In this document: positions 36,555-44,438 of the stretch, in pieces
Layout: every line of letters begins with the position of its first letter
Position numbering within the stretch: position 1 is the stretch's first letter
Assembly (NCBI RefSeq): GCF_014396975.1
Contig: NZ_CP060719.1
Coordinates: forward strand, 2,886,001 to 2,950,000
Direction of reading: 5' to 3'
DNA from: Thermomonas carbonis
Lineage (GTDB): Bacteria; Pseudomonadota; Gammaproteobacteria; Xanthomonadales; Xanthomonadaceae
DNA length: 64,000 nucleotides
The notes under the pieces: model-generated
The model's input: only the letters and a program-made list of their open reading frames with translations
Told to the model about the DNA's origin: nothing
Database searches by the model: none
Program-made: the position numbers and the translations under genes

Positions 36555-36965
36555 ATGATGCGACCGTTGTCGATCGCCGCCAGCCTTGCCTTGGTGCTCG
36601 TCGCCTCTGCCGTCACCGCGCAGAACGCCGCCGCCCCGCCCGCCAGCGATCCCGCCGCCACACCTGCCGCAACGGTGCCAATCGCCGCTCCGGCCGCTGC
36701 TCCAACCGCCTTGAGCGGCGACGCCACCCGCGGCAAGGGCCTGACCTATACGTGCCGCGGCTGCCATGGCGTGGAGGGTTACAAGAACGCGTACCCGAGC
36801 TACCACGTGCCGAAGCTGGGTGGCCAGTCCGAGGTCTATCTGCGCAACGCGCTGCTGGAATACCGCGGTGCCAAGCGCAAGCACCCGACCATGCAGGCGC
36901 AGGCGGAGAGCTTCTCCGAGCAGGACATCGCCGACATCGCCGCCTACCTGTCCAGCATCAAGTGA
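36555..36965 (+). CDS. Periplasmic c-type cytochrome (cytochrome c4/c5-like)
   Basis: A 136-residue exported monoheme cytochrome. The signal peptide covers residues 1-22 (ending VTAQ), followed by a low-complexity alanine and proline linker of about 30 residues. The heme motif CRGCH is at residues 67-71 and the distal methionine is probably in HPTMQAQAE. FSEQDIADIAAYLSSIK is the usual C-terminal helix. It would carry electrons in the periplasm, for example to a terminal oxidase. Two ATG codons (36555, 36558) are possible starts. It precedes a second cytochrome gene by 8 bp. Confidence 0.9.
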   Translation: MMRPLSIAASLALVLVASAVTAQNAAAPPASDPAATPAATVPIAAPAAAPTALSGDATRGKGLTYTCRGCHGVEGYKNAYPSYHVPKLGGQSEVYLRNALLEYRGAKRKHPTMQAQAESFSEQDIADIAAYLSSIK

Positions 36966-36973
36966 CCCGCGCC

Positions 36974-37414
36974 ATGACCAAGACTTCCATGACTCTGCTC
37001 GCCATTGCCTGTGCTCTGGCTCTGTCCGCCTGTGGATCGGAGGCACCCGCCGAAGGCGAGCACGCCGCCGAGGCGCACTCCTCCTCGTCCGCGGGCATCC
37101 CGGCCGGCAACATCGATGCCGGCAAGGCGCTGGCCTCGAAGAAGGGTGCTGCGTCCGGCCAGGCCTGCGTGGACTGCCACGGTGCCGATGGCAACAACCC
37201 GATCGATGCGACATACCCGAAGCTCGGCGGCCAGTACGCGGATTACATCGAGCACTCGCTGATGGCGTACCGCTCGGGCGACCGCGGCGGCAGCACGACC
37301 ACCGACCTGATGGCCAGCCAGGCCAAGGAACTGACCGACCAGCAGATCGCCGACCTCGCGGCTTACTACGGCAGCGTCACCGGCCAATTGCGCGACCTGC
37401 ACAACGCCGAATAA
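36974..37414 (+). CDS. Lipoprotein c-type cytochrome
   Basis: A 146-residue cytochrome with a lipoprotein signal (MTLLAIACALALSAC; acylated cysteine C20). A glutamate, histidine and serine rich linker follows, then the heme site CVDCH at residues 65-69 and a methionine in LMASQAKELTDQQ as likely distal ligand. LTDQQIADLAAYYGSV is the cytochrome c5/c4-type C-terminal helix. The lipid anchor would keep it at the membrane next to the soluble partner encoded just upstream. The pair looks like a relay between the bc1 complex and an oxidase, which is inference. Confidence 0.9.
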   Translation: MTKTSMTLLAIACALALSACGSEAPAEGEHAAEAHSSSSAGIPAGNIDAGKALASKKGAASGQACVDCHGADGNNPIDATYPKLGGQYADYIEHSLMAYRSGDRGGSTTTDLMASQAKELTDQQIADLAAYYGSVTGQLRDLHNAE

Positions 37415-37440
37415 GCCGTCACCGGCAACGCGTCGAATCG

Positions 37441-37466
37441 AAGGGGCCGCAAGGCCCCTTTCGTTT
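37441..37466 (+). terminator. Terminator after the cytochrome genes
   Basis: An 8-bp stem (37441-37448 with 37453-37460) with a GCAA tetraloop ends in TTT, then CGTTT. It lies 27 bp after the stop of the second cytochrome gene and has the normal form of an intrinsic terminator on the plus strand. Confidence 0.75.
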
Positions 37467-37484
37467 GCGCGATGCAGTGGCCAC

Positions 37485-37625
37485 GAACAGAAAGACCCGG
37501 TCTCGCGGGCTTCGCGCCTGGAGGGGACCGGGTCCGGGATGCCGAAGCGATTCTCCGGGGAGCCTTGCGCAATCCGAAGTTTTTCTTCGACGACCGCAGG
37601 CTACGCCTGCGAATGTTAGTAATCG
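37485..37625 (-). ncRNA. Candidate structured small RNA
   Basis: The 175-bp stretch between the cytochrome terminator and the next gene has no plausible reading frame but holds several hairpins. From its 5' side on the minus strand these are a 7-bp perfect stem (37595-37601 with 37605-37611) and a 5-bp stem with an A5 loop on the RNA (37575-37579 with 37585-37589). A 9-bp perfect terminal stem (37494-37502 with 37526-37534) is followed by TTTCTGTT, which has the form of an intrinsic terminator. C-rich single-stranded runs (CCCC twice, CCC once) lie between the stems. This layout resembles C-rich-loop regulatory RNAs such as sX13 of Xanthomonas, but I cannot align it and saw no clear promoter. 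Confidence 0.4.
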
Positions 37626-37641
37626 GCTAAGCAATCCCCGT

Positions 37642-38103
37642 TCAGGGAGCCGTTCGTCGGAACGGCCACCAACCGCGCCCGCACTGCGCATAGCGGTCGG
37701 CCGCGCGCTCGAAACGGTTGCGCACGCTCACCCCGCCGAACACCAGATACAACGGCAGGAACAGCGGCCCCAGCACCATGTACTGGTACACATGCGCACG
37801 TTCGTGATCGCCGATGCGGATCGGTGCTTCATCGCCCAAACCGGCGTGATGCGCATAGGTCAGGCACGGTGAATCCAGGGTGTCGCCGGTATGCAGGATC
37901 ACGTTGCCCAAGGTCAACGCGCCGCCCTTGCCCCAGGGCACGCGATGGAACACCAGCGCCAGATCCTGGCCACGCCAATGCCAGTGCGCACCGCCGGCGA
38001 GCGCCGCACTGCCGGCAACCAGGCCGAGCAACGTGTTAGGCGATGTCCACACCGCCCCCAGTACCTGCAGGCAACGCAGCAGCCAGCGCGGCGGTGCGTC
38101 CAC
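37642..38103 (-). CDS. Small membrane protein with HExxH motif, function unknown
   Basis: A protein of about 153 residues, not recognised by name. Two hydrophobic stretches (about residues 11-37 and 108-124) flank a soluble part. It contains HERAH (H100, E101, H104), which fits the HExxH zinc-protease motif, and an ERAADRYA segment with E132 that could be the third ligand. The C-terminus is basic and tryptophan rich. No ATG is available: GTG at 38103 is my choice, while TTG at 38112 overlaps the phaC stop as TTGA and GTG at 38133 would overlap phaC more deeply. It follows phaC closely and may be part of the PHA operon. Confidence 0.6.
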   Translation of the reverse strand: MDAPPRWLLRCLQVLGAVWTSPNTLLGLVAGSAALAGGAHWHWRGQDLALVFHRVPWGKGGALTLGNVILHTGDTLDSPCLTYAHHAGLGDEAPIRIGDHERAHVYQYMVLGPLFLPLYLVFGGVSVRNRFERAADRYAQCGRGWWPFRRTAP

Positions 38104-38108
38104 GTGGT

Positions 38109-39179
38109 TCAACGCGAGCGCTTGGCCAACCACTCGTGGATGGTCTGCGGCACTTCCTTCTGCGCGCGGCCGGAGACGTAGATGCCGATATGGCCGCCCT
38201 TGAACGAGAGTTCGGTGTAGTCGCGCGTCCCGGCCAGGTCCTTGAGGGCGCGCGAGGCATCCGGCGGCACGAGGTGGTCCTGCTCGGCGAAGATGTTGAG
38301 GATCGGCATTTCCACCAGACCCAAATGCACTTCGCGGCCGCCGACTTCGGCACCGCCCTTGACGAAGCGATTGCCCTGGAAAAACTGGGTGTTGAATTCG
38401 CGGAAGGCTTCGCCGGCCTGGTCAGGCGAATCGAAGATCCACTTCTCCATGCGCAGGAAATCCTCCATCGCTTTCCTGTCGTCGAGGATGTCGACCATGC
38501 CCACGTACTTCTGCGCGAACAGCCGCCACGGCTTGAGCATCAGGTAGGTCAGATTCATCATGTCCGCCGGGATATTGCCCAGCGTGTCGACCAGCAGGTC
38601 GACGTCGATTTCGCGGTTCCAGTTCGACAGCATGTTGTCCGCGGTGTGGAAATCCACCGGCGTGACCATCGTGATCAGGTTCCTGACCTTGCGCGGGTTC
38701 AGCGCCGAATAGCACAGCGAGAACACGCCGCCCTGGCAGATGCCGAGCAGGTTGACCGATGGCAACCCATGCGCCTTGCGCACGTAGTCGACGGCACCGC
38801 CGAGGAAGCGCTCGATGTAGTCCTCCATCGTCAGGTACTTGTCGCTGCGATCCGGGTAACCCCAGTCGATGATGTAGACGTCCTCACCGCGCTCCAGCAG
38901 GCCCTTCACCAACGAACGGTCGGCCTGCAGGTCGACCATGTACGGCCGGTTCACCAGCGCGTAGCAGACCAGCATCGGAATCTTCGCGCTGGGCGCGCGT
39001 TCGCCGCGATAGCGATACAGCACCACCTTGCCGTCGCGCCAGACTTCCTCGCGCGCGGTGGCGCCGAAATGCACATCGCCCATCTCGCGCAATGTGCCCA
39101 AGCCTGCTCCCAGCTTGCGCTGGAATTGATCGGCTTCCTGCGCCAGCGATTCCGCAGTGATGTTCAAGGGACCGGTCAT
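38109..39179 (-). CDS. phaC: Class III poly(3-hydroxyalkanoate) synthase subunit PhaC
   Basis: A 356-residue PHA synthase catalytic subunit that polymerises 3-hydroxyacyl-CoA on intracellular granules. The lipase-like box GICQGG has the nucleophile C148; the other triad members are D301 (AEQDHLVPP) and H330 (FKGGHIG). The length of about 355 residues is that of the class III enzymes, which need PhaE. PhaE is encoded directly upstream with a single base between its stop and this ATG. The pair indicates polyhydroxybutyrate-type short-chain polymer. Confidence 0.96.
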   Translation of the reverse strand: MTGPLNITAESLAQEADQFQRKLGAGLGTLREMGDVHFGATAREEVWRDGKVVLYRYRGERAPSAKIPMLVCYALVNRPYMVDLQADRSLVKGLLERGEDVYIIDWGYPDRSDKYLTMEDYIERFLGGAVDYVRKAHGLPSVNLLGICQGGVFSLCYSALNPRKVRNLITMVTPVDFHTADNMLSNWNREIDVDLLVDTLGNIPADMMNLTYLMLKPWRLFAQKYVGMVDILDDRKAMEDFLRMEKWIFDSPDQAGEAFREFNTQFFQGNRFVKGGAEVGGREVHLGLVEMPILNIFAEQDHLVPPDASRALKDLAGTRDYTELSFKGGHIGIYVSGRAQKEVPQTIHEWLAKRSR

Positions 39180-39180
39180 G

Positions 39181-40269
39181 TCAGCGCTTCCTGCGATTGG
39201 CGGGTGCAGACTTGCGAGCGGGCTTCACCGGACTTGCCGCCTTCTTTGCCGCCGGCTTCGCGGTTTTCTTCGCGACTGGCTTGGCGGCTTTCCTCAAGGC
39301 GGGTTTCGGCTTTGCAACCGGCTTCGCCGCAGCCTTGCGCACCGGTGGTGGCGATGGAGCGTCATCGTCCGCTTCGGCCTTGCGCTGGATGCGCCGAACG
39401 AGGCGTTCGAGTTCGGCGATCTTGCGATGCGCGCTGTCCAGTTCCGCGCGACCCGGCAGGCCGGCCATGCTGGCGTTCTGTTCGATGATCGACTGCATGG
39501 CGCTGCGCAGGCGCATCTGCGTGTTGACCAGCGTGCCGTAGGCATGCCGGTACTCGACCGACAGCGCGGTCTCGGCATATGCCTCTTCCGCCGCATCCAC
39601 CCACAGGTCGAACAGCGCACGCACGCTGCCGATCTGCCGGCCCGGTTCCTCGCGATCGATCAGTTTCGATTCGAAGCGCGCGAACGCATCCTGCGAGACC
39701 TTGCCCAACAAGGCGTGGTAGGCGCCGAGCGCCTGCTGCCAGTCGAGTTGCGCGCGCGCCACGCCCTGCAGGCGTTCCTGATGCTCACGGGCGAAACCGA
39801 ACGTGGGCATGCCGAGGGTGGTCGCGGCTTCCTTGTGCATCGACTGCAACCACGGTGCCGCGGTGTCGCTCCACTGCTGCAGCTGTTGCATGCCGGGACC
39901 CTGCATGCCGTCGAACAGGGTCTGGAACAGTTCGCTGCCATTGCCGCCGATCAGCTTGCGCCAGGCCTCGGCGACATCGCGCGCGCTGTGGTTCTGGCCG
40001 GCGAACTGCGCCGCGACCTGCTGCATCTGTCCGTACCAATGCTGGCTCTGGCGATTGAAATGGCCCAGCACGTCATTCACGCCGCTGCTGCCGCCACCAC
40101 CGACGCTGCGCGTCCAGCCATCCATCGCATCGCGGAACCCTTGCAGGCCGCCCATCGAACCCATCGCGCCGAAGCCGCCCGTGTTCGGCGTTGCCGTGCG
40201 CGCAGCGTCGCCCCACATGTCCCAGTATCGGCGCGCTAGCGCTTCGAAATCATTGCTGTCGTGTGCCAT
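39181..40269 (-). CDS. phaE: Class III PHA synthase subunit PhaE with lysine-alanine-proline tail
   Basis: A 362-residue partner subunit that stabilises and activates PhaC. The N-terminus (DFEALARRYWDMWGD) and the central helical part (EAWRKLIGGNGSELFQ, then VDAAEEAYAE) match PhaE. Residues 307-362 form a low-complexity tail made of AKP, AKK and RKA repeats with about 20 basic residues out of 56. Such tails are known from PhaF-type phasins, AlgP and histone H1-like proteins, which bind DNA. Standard PhaE proteins end in a shorter coiled region, so the tail is an extension. Start at ATG 40269. Confidence 0.9.
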   Translation of the reverse strand: MAHDSNDFEALARRYWDMWGDAARTATPNTGGFGAMGSMGGLQGFRDAMDGWTRSVGGGGSSGVNDVLGHFNRQSQHWYGQMQQVAAQFAGQNHSARDVAEAWRKLIGGNGSELFQTLFDGMQGPGMQQLQQWSDTAAPWLQSMHKEAATTLGMPTFGFAREHQERLQGVARAQLDWQQALGAYHALLGKVSQDAFARFESKLIDREEPGRQIGSVRALFDLWVDAAEEAYAETALSVEYRHAYGTLVNTQMRLRSAMQSIIEQNASMAGLPGRAELDSAHRKIAELERLVRRIQRKAEADDDAPSPPPVRKAAAKPVAKPKPALRKAAKPVAKKTAKPAAKKAASPVKPARKSAPANRRKR

Positions 40270-40334
40270 GTCAACTCATCCGTGGCGGTTGCCTGCATGC
40301 TAGCAACGCACCGCTGACATCGCCATCGCGCGAC

Positions 40335-40952
40335 TCAAGGCTTGGGAATGCGGATGGTCTTGCTGATCATCAGCGAACCCGACAGCGCGAATACCAGCAC
40401 CAGCGGATGCAACTGCCACGGACCGAGCTGCAGCATGCCGAACGGCAGCGCGGCACCGATGCGATCGCTCCACGCCAGCCACGCCAGCAGGCCGACGATG
40501 GCCACGCTGGTCGGGATCGGCGTGCCCTCGAAATACGTCACCTTGTCGCCGCCGTCGGCGAGCGTCTCCGCGGTGACGTTGTAGCGCGCCAGTCGGCTCA
40601 CCCCACAGCCGACGAAATAGCTCAGCACGATCCAATCCCAGCCGCCCTGCAATCCGCAGGCGTAGGCCAAAGCGGCCGGTGCCACTCCGAAGCTGATGAC
40701 GTCGGCCAAGGAATCCAGTTCACGCCCGAGGGTGGAAGACACCTTGCGCCAGCGCGCAATGCGCCCGTCCAGCGCATCGAACACGAAGGCCAGCGGGATC
40801 AGCGCCATGCCGATCAGCAGATATCGGACGTTGCCGTCCTGCAGGAAGCGCATCGCCGAGAACACTGCACCGGTGCCGCAGAAGGCATTGGCCAAGGTGA
40901 ACCAGTCGGCGAGATGGAAATCCCGCAACATCGAAAAATGACGCTGTTTCAT
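40335..40952 (-). CDS. pssA: CDP-diacylglycerol-serine O-phosphatidyltransferase
   Basis: A 205-residue membrane enzyme that makes phosphatidylserine, precursor of phosphatidylethanolamine. The CDP-alcohol phosphatidyltransferase motif is complete: DALDGRIAR, then G and ELDSLAD, in the pattern DG-x2-AR-x8-G-x3-D-x3-D. About six hydrophobic helices are visible. The start at 40952 (MKQRHFSMLRDF) follows a GGAG site; the longer open frame overlaps the 3-hydroxybutyrate-oligomer hydrolase and is rejected. It lies between the PHA synthase genes and the oligomer hydrolase, all on the minus strand. This is the type II (membrane-integral) PssA, unlike the soluble E. coli enzyme. Confidence 0.92.
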   Translation of the reverse strand: MKQRHFSMLRDFHLADWFTLANAFCGTGAVFSAMRFLQDGNVRYLLIGMALIPLAFVFDALDGRIARWRKVSSTLGRELDSLADVISFGVAPAALAYACGLQGGWDWIVLSYFVGCGVSRLARYNVTAETLADGGDKVTYFEGTPIPTSVAIVGLLAWLAWSDRIGAALPFGMLQLGPWQLHPLVLVFALSGSLMISKTIRIPKP

Positions 40953-41016
40953 CGGCCGCTCCCGCGCGTGGATGCGACCAGCCTGCCAAAGCCGGCGTGA
41001 AGCCTGCAAGCACGGC

Positions 41017-42798
41017 TCAGCGAGGAAGCGCCAAGTTCTCGCTCGAGAGCGGCTTGCCCGCACGCGGCACGGTGGCGATCACCGCATCGACCGGCAACGC
41101 GCCCTTGCCGTCGAGATGCGCATCGACGCGATCCAGCGCCTCATACACATACGGCAACAACGGCAGGTAGACCGCCTCGTACTGCGGGAACGCGAGGAAC
41201 GCATCGAAGTGCTGCGCGTTGCGTACCTGCCAGTAGCGCACGTCGCGGCCTGCGGCCTGCGCCATCGCCACATACGGTGCGCTGGAGAACGCCTGCGGCA
41301 CCAGGCCATCGTCGGTGCCGTGCAGCACGATCACCGGCAACCCGGCGCGAGGCAACCCGGCGCGTGTTTCGGCAATGCCCTTGCGCACGCGAAGCGCATC
41401 GGCGCTGTCGCCGATCCACAGGCCGCGCAGGCATTGCAATCCTTTCAAACCGAGATCGATGGCCGGGTCGGGATCGACGATGCCGACGCCCGCACCGGGC
41501 GGGATACCACTGGCATCGGCCCACCATGACGCTCGTTCGACATCGGTGGCGGTGCGCGGTGACAGGTCGGCCCCCAGCGCCGAATAGCGATAGCCGCAGG
41601 GATGTGCATCGGCAACATAACGGCCATAGGCAGATGCATAGCCCACCCCGATTGCACGCCACAGATCGAAACCGACGCTGATCGAACCCGCGCGCAAGGC
41701 CGCATTGGTCCAGCCGCTCGCATGCAGCTTCGCCAGGGCGTCCTGCTGCTGTGCCTTCAAGTCTGAACCGGACAACAGACCTTGCGCCGCCAGCGCAGCG
41801 CACTTTGTGTCCGCACCCGGTGCTGCGGGAAGTCCCAGCGCAGGCAAGGCGCAGGGCATCAGCAACGCGGCCTCGGTGGTGTAGTCGTAGAGGTTGCGCG
41901 CACCGTGGCCTTCGACCAGCACGTTCGGTTCGCCGGCGACGACGGCATCCAGCCAATCGCCTTCCAGTTCCGCCGCACGCAATACCGCGCCGCCACCATT
42001 GGAAATACCGACCGCGATCACCCGCGTGTTGGCGAAGGTGAAGCGCGCCTGCCCCGGCAGTTGTTCGTTGAGCGTGGCCAGCGCGAATTCGGCTGCCTGC
42101 TTCACATGACGGCCCCAGTCGGCCTCCGGGTTGTCCTGCGAATGCGCGTGCTTGTAGGCGATGCCGCTGGCAGCCGCCAAAGGCTTGAACGCCAATGCAG
42201 CATCCGCGCCCGCGACCTGTCCGGCGGCGTCGATGCCCTGCCCGGCATCGGCATCGAAGTAATCCGTCCCCGCGCTCTTGTCGGTATAGACCACCGCGCA
42301 GCCACGCGGCAGCCCCCATGCACCGGCCACCGCGATCGCGCCATAGATCCCCCGCGAACCGGACGAGGCCGCGACCACCACGCAGCGCTTCGCCGTGTCG
42401 AAATCGTCCGGCAACTGCAGCAACACGCGATGCGTTTGGCTCGCGCCTGGCAACGTCGCGAACGCGCTGAACTCGCGGCCGGGCACGCTGGCCACGCTGC
42501 CGTACAACTCACCATAGCCGCCGCCGAGCGCGATGTCGGCGATGCCGCGCCAGTTCGCCCACAGCGCGCGACGGCGCAGTTCCTCTGGGGCCGGATGCGC
42601 GGCATCGACAAAGGCCGGCGGCATCATCGCGCGCAAACCGGCCAGGCCCAGCCCCGCGGTGAGCAGGTCGTCCTGACCGCGGTGGTCGCTGTTGCGTGGC
42701 TGGCTGAACATGCGGCTTCCAGATGTCGACGTGGTGCTGGCGCAGGCACCGAGCAGGAGGATCGTGGCGATGCAGGCACAGGACTGGAATCTGTTCAT
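41017..42798 (-). CDS. D-(-)-3-hydroxybutyrate oligomer hydrolase (lipoprotein)
   Basis: A 593-residue secreted hydrolase that splits 3-hydroxybutyrate dimers and oligomers to monomers. The N-terminus is a lipoprotein signal with lipobox LGAC (C19), so it is anchored in the cell envelope. The nucleophile elbow GISNGGGAVLRAAELEGDWL and the VIVLHGTDDGLVPQAFSS segment with the acid residue are typical of the family (3HBOH). The family is usually near 690-700 residues, so this member is shorter. It is divergent from 3-hydroxybutyrate dehydrogenase across a 125-bp shared promoter region and lies next to PHA synthase genes. This context strongly supports the assignment. Confidence 0.88.
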   Translation of the reverse strand: MNRFQSCACIATILLLGACASTTSTSGSRMFSQPRNSDHRGQDDLLTAGLGLAGLRAMMPPAFVDAAHPAPEELRRRALWANWRGIADIALGGGYGELYGSVASVPGREFSAFATLPGASQTHRVLLQLPDDFDTAKRCVVVAASSGSRGIYGAIAVAGAWGLPRGCAVVYTDKSAGTDYFDADAGQGIDAAGQVAGADAALAFKPLAAASGIAYKHAHSQDNPEADWGRHVKQAAEFALATLNEQLPGQARFTFANTRVIAVGISNGGGAVLRAAELEGDWLDAVVAGEPNVLVEGHGARNLYDYTTEAALLMPCALPALGLPAAPGADTKCAALAAQGLLSGSDLKAQQQDALAKLHASGWTNAALRAGSISVGFDLWRAIGVGYASAYGRYVADAHPCGYRYSALGADLSPRTATDVERASWWADASGIPPGAGVGIVDPDPAIDLGLKGLQCLRGLWIGDSADALRVRKGIAETRAGLPRAGLPVIVLHGTDDGLVPQAFSSAPYVAMAQAAGRDVRYWQVRNAQHFDAFLAFPQYEAVYLPLLPYVYEALDRVDAHLDGKGALPVDAVIATVPRAGKPLSSENLALPR

Positions 42799-42833
42799 GC
42801 CGCGACCTTAGCGATTGCGCGCCGCCGCCGCAT

Positions 42834-42847
42834 CGTACCTTCGTACC
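42834..42847. promoter_or_regulatory. Direct repeat CGTACC in the divergent promoter region
   Basis: CGTACC occurs at 42834-42839 and 42842-42847, an eight-base period, in the 125-bp region between the divergent oligomer hydrolase and dehydrogenase genes. Such closely spaced direct repeats can be binding sites of response regulators. The hexamer pair was not seen in the other intergenic regions of this locus that I read, so support is thin. Confidence 0.3.
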
Positions 42848-42923
42848 ACGGTCGCCACGTCCCGCCACCCGGCACAGCCTGTTAGCGTATGCAGCTGACG
42901 CAATGCAGCAAGGACGACATGCC

Positions 42924-43733
42924 ATGACCGATCGCTTCCTCGAAGGCCGCAACGCACTGGTGACCGGCAGCACCTCCGGCATCGGCTTGGCCATCGCCCA
43001 GGCCCTCGCCACGGCCGGCGCGAAGGTCGCGATCAATGGCCTTGGCAGCGCCGAGCAGATTGAATCCGCGATTGCCGATGTCGATGCCGCCGGCATCGGG
43101 GGCACGAAACATTTCGGTGCAGACCTGCGCCATCCCGACGCCATCGAAACGATGATGACCGAACTGGCCACATGGTCCGGCGGCGGGATCGACATCCTGG
43201 TCAACAACGCCGGCATCCAGCACGCGGTGCCGCTGCACCAGATGCCGGTTGCGAAGTGGAACGACATCATCGCGATCAACCTGTCGTCGGCTTTCCACAC
43301 GATGCGCGCAGCGATGCCGGCGATGGCCGAACGCGGCTACGGCCGGGTGATCAATGTCGCCTCGGTGCACGGACTGGTGGCCTCGAAGGACAAGGCGCCG
43401 TACGTGGCCAGCAAGTTCGGCATCGTCGGACTGAGCAAGGTCGCCGCGCTGGAATACGCCGCGCAGGGTTCGCGCGATTCCGGCGGCATCACCGTCAATT
43501 GCATCTGCCCGGGCTGGGTGGAAACCCCGTTGATCGAGCCGCAGATCGAATCACGCATCGGCGGTGGCACGCGCGACGATGGCGTGCGTGCCCTGCTCTC
43601 CGAGAAACAGCCCAGCCTGCGCATGACCCTGCCCGCCGAGATCGGCGCACTGGCCGTCTTCCTGTGCCGCCGCGAAGCACACAACATCACCGGCGCGGCG
43701 ATGCCGGTGGACGGCGGCTGGACCGCGCAGTAA
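42924..43733 (+). CDS. 3-hydroxybutyrate dehydrogenase
   Basis: A 269-residue short-chain dehydrogenase. The cofactor loop TGSTSGIGLAIAQAL, the NNAG motif in ILVNNAGIQHAVPLH, and the catalytic Ser-Tyr-Lys (VASVHGLVASKDKAPYVASK) are present. The IQHVxP and GWVETPLIE elements match bacterial D-3-hydroxybutyrate dehydrogenases, which oxidise 3-hydroxybutyrate to acetoacetate with NAD. The start at 42924 has an AGGA site seven bases upstream; the longer open frame crosses the promoter region. Divergent from the oligomer hydrolase, it would process the monomers released by that enzyme. Confidence 0.92.
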   Translation: MTDRFLEGRNALVTGSTSGIGLAIAQALATAGAKVAINGLGSAEQIESAIADVDAAGIGGTKHFGADLRHPDAIETMMTELATWSGGGIDILVNNAGIQHAVPLHQMPVAKWNDIIAINLSSAFHTMRAAMPAMAERGYGRVINVASVHGLVASKDKAPYVASKFGIVGLSKVAALEYAAQGSRDSGGITVNCICPGWVETPLIEPQIESRIGGGTRDDGVRALLSEKQPSLRMTLPAEIGALAVFLCRREAHNITGAAMPVDGGWTAQ

Positions 43734-43757
43734 GCAAACCGCCATGCCCTCGCCGCC

Positions 43758-44423
43758 ATGCCCCTGATCCTCGTCGCCGACGACCATCCGCTGTTCCGCG
43801 CTGCGTTGCGGCAGGCCGCGCGCGATGCATTGGGCGACGTGGAATTGCTGGAAGCCGGCGACCTCGACGGCGTGCTGGGCACGCTGGATGCGCAGCCGCA
43901 AGTCGACCTGGTCCTGCTGGACCTGCACATGCCCGGCAACCACGGCTTGGCCGGGCTTGCCGCGGTGCGCGCGCAGCATCCGGGCGTCGCCGTGATCGTG
44001 GTCTCCGCCAACGACGATCCGCGGGTGGTGCGGCGTGCGCTCGACCACGGCGCCGCCGGTTACCTGCCGAAGAGTGCCGGTCTCGATGAACTGCGCGATG
44101 CGATCCGCACGGTGCTGGCCTGCGAGACCTGGCTGCCGGCGATGCTGCGCGCCAGCGTGTCGCGCGCCGCGTCGTCGCCGCAAGATGCCGACCTGGCCGC
44201 GCGCCTGGCGAGCCTGTCGCCGCAGCAGTTCCGGGTGCTCACGCTGGTCGCCGAAGGCCTGCTCAACAAGCAGATCGCCGACCGCCTGGACGTGCAGGAA
44301 CGCACGGTGAAAGCGCACCTGACCGCGATCTTCGAACGCCTCGGTGTGCGCAACCGCACCCAGGCCGGTGTGGTGCTGCGCGAACTGGAACTGTCGGATC
44401 CGGCGCGCCAGCTGGAAAGCTGA
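43758..44423 (+). CDS. NarL/LuxR-type response regulator, CrbR/ErdR-like
   Basis: A 221-residue response regulator. The receiver domain has the acidic pair in VADDHPLFR, the phosphoacceptor D55 in LLDLHMPG, and K105 in GYLPKSAG. The LuxR helix-turn-helix occupies about residues 150-210 (LSPQQFRVLTLVAEGLLNKQIADRL then VKAHLTAIFERLGV). Its layout and the VSANDDPRVVRRALDHGAAGYLPKS segment resemble the CrbR/ErdR/AgmR group, which controls acetate and alcohol use and is paired with CrbS/MxtR-type kinases. Such a kinase lies at 47359-50730. It starts 24 bp after the 3-hydroxybutyrate dehydrogenase and is probably co-transcribed with it. The pairing is inferred. Confidence 0.87.
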   Translation: MPLILVADDHPLFRAALRQAARDALGDVELLEAGDLDGVLGTLDAQPQVDLVLLDLHMPGNHGLAGLAAVRAQHPGVAVIVVSANDDPRVVRRALDHGAAGYLPKSAGLDELRDAIRTVLACETWLPAMLRASVSRAASSPQDADLAARLASLSPQQFRVLTLVAEGLLNKQIADRLDVQERTVKAHLTAIFERLGVRNRTQAGVVLRELELSDPARQLES

Positions 44424-44438
44424 CGCGCCGCAGCGGCA

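Noticed and set aside
37485..37625. The structured region after the cytochromes as 6S RNA, tmRNA or RNase P RNA
   Set aside because: It is too short for tmRNA or RNase P RNA and I could not find the long closing stem and central bubble of 6S RNA.
39181..39350. Short repeated units at the end of phaE as a possible CRISPR or tandem DNA repeat
   Set aside because: The units are degenerate at DNA level and encode an AKP/AKK protein tail in frame.
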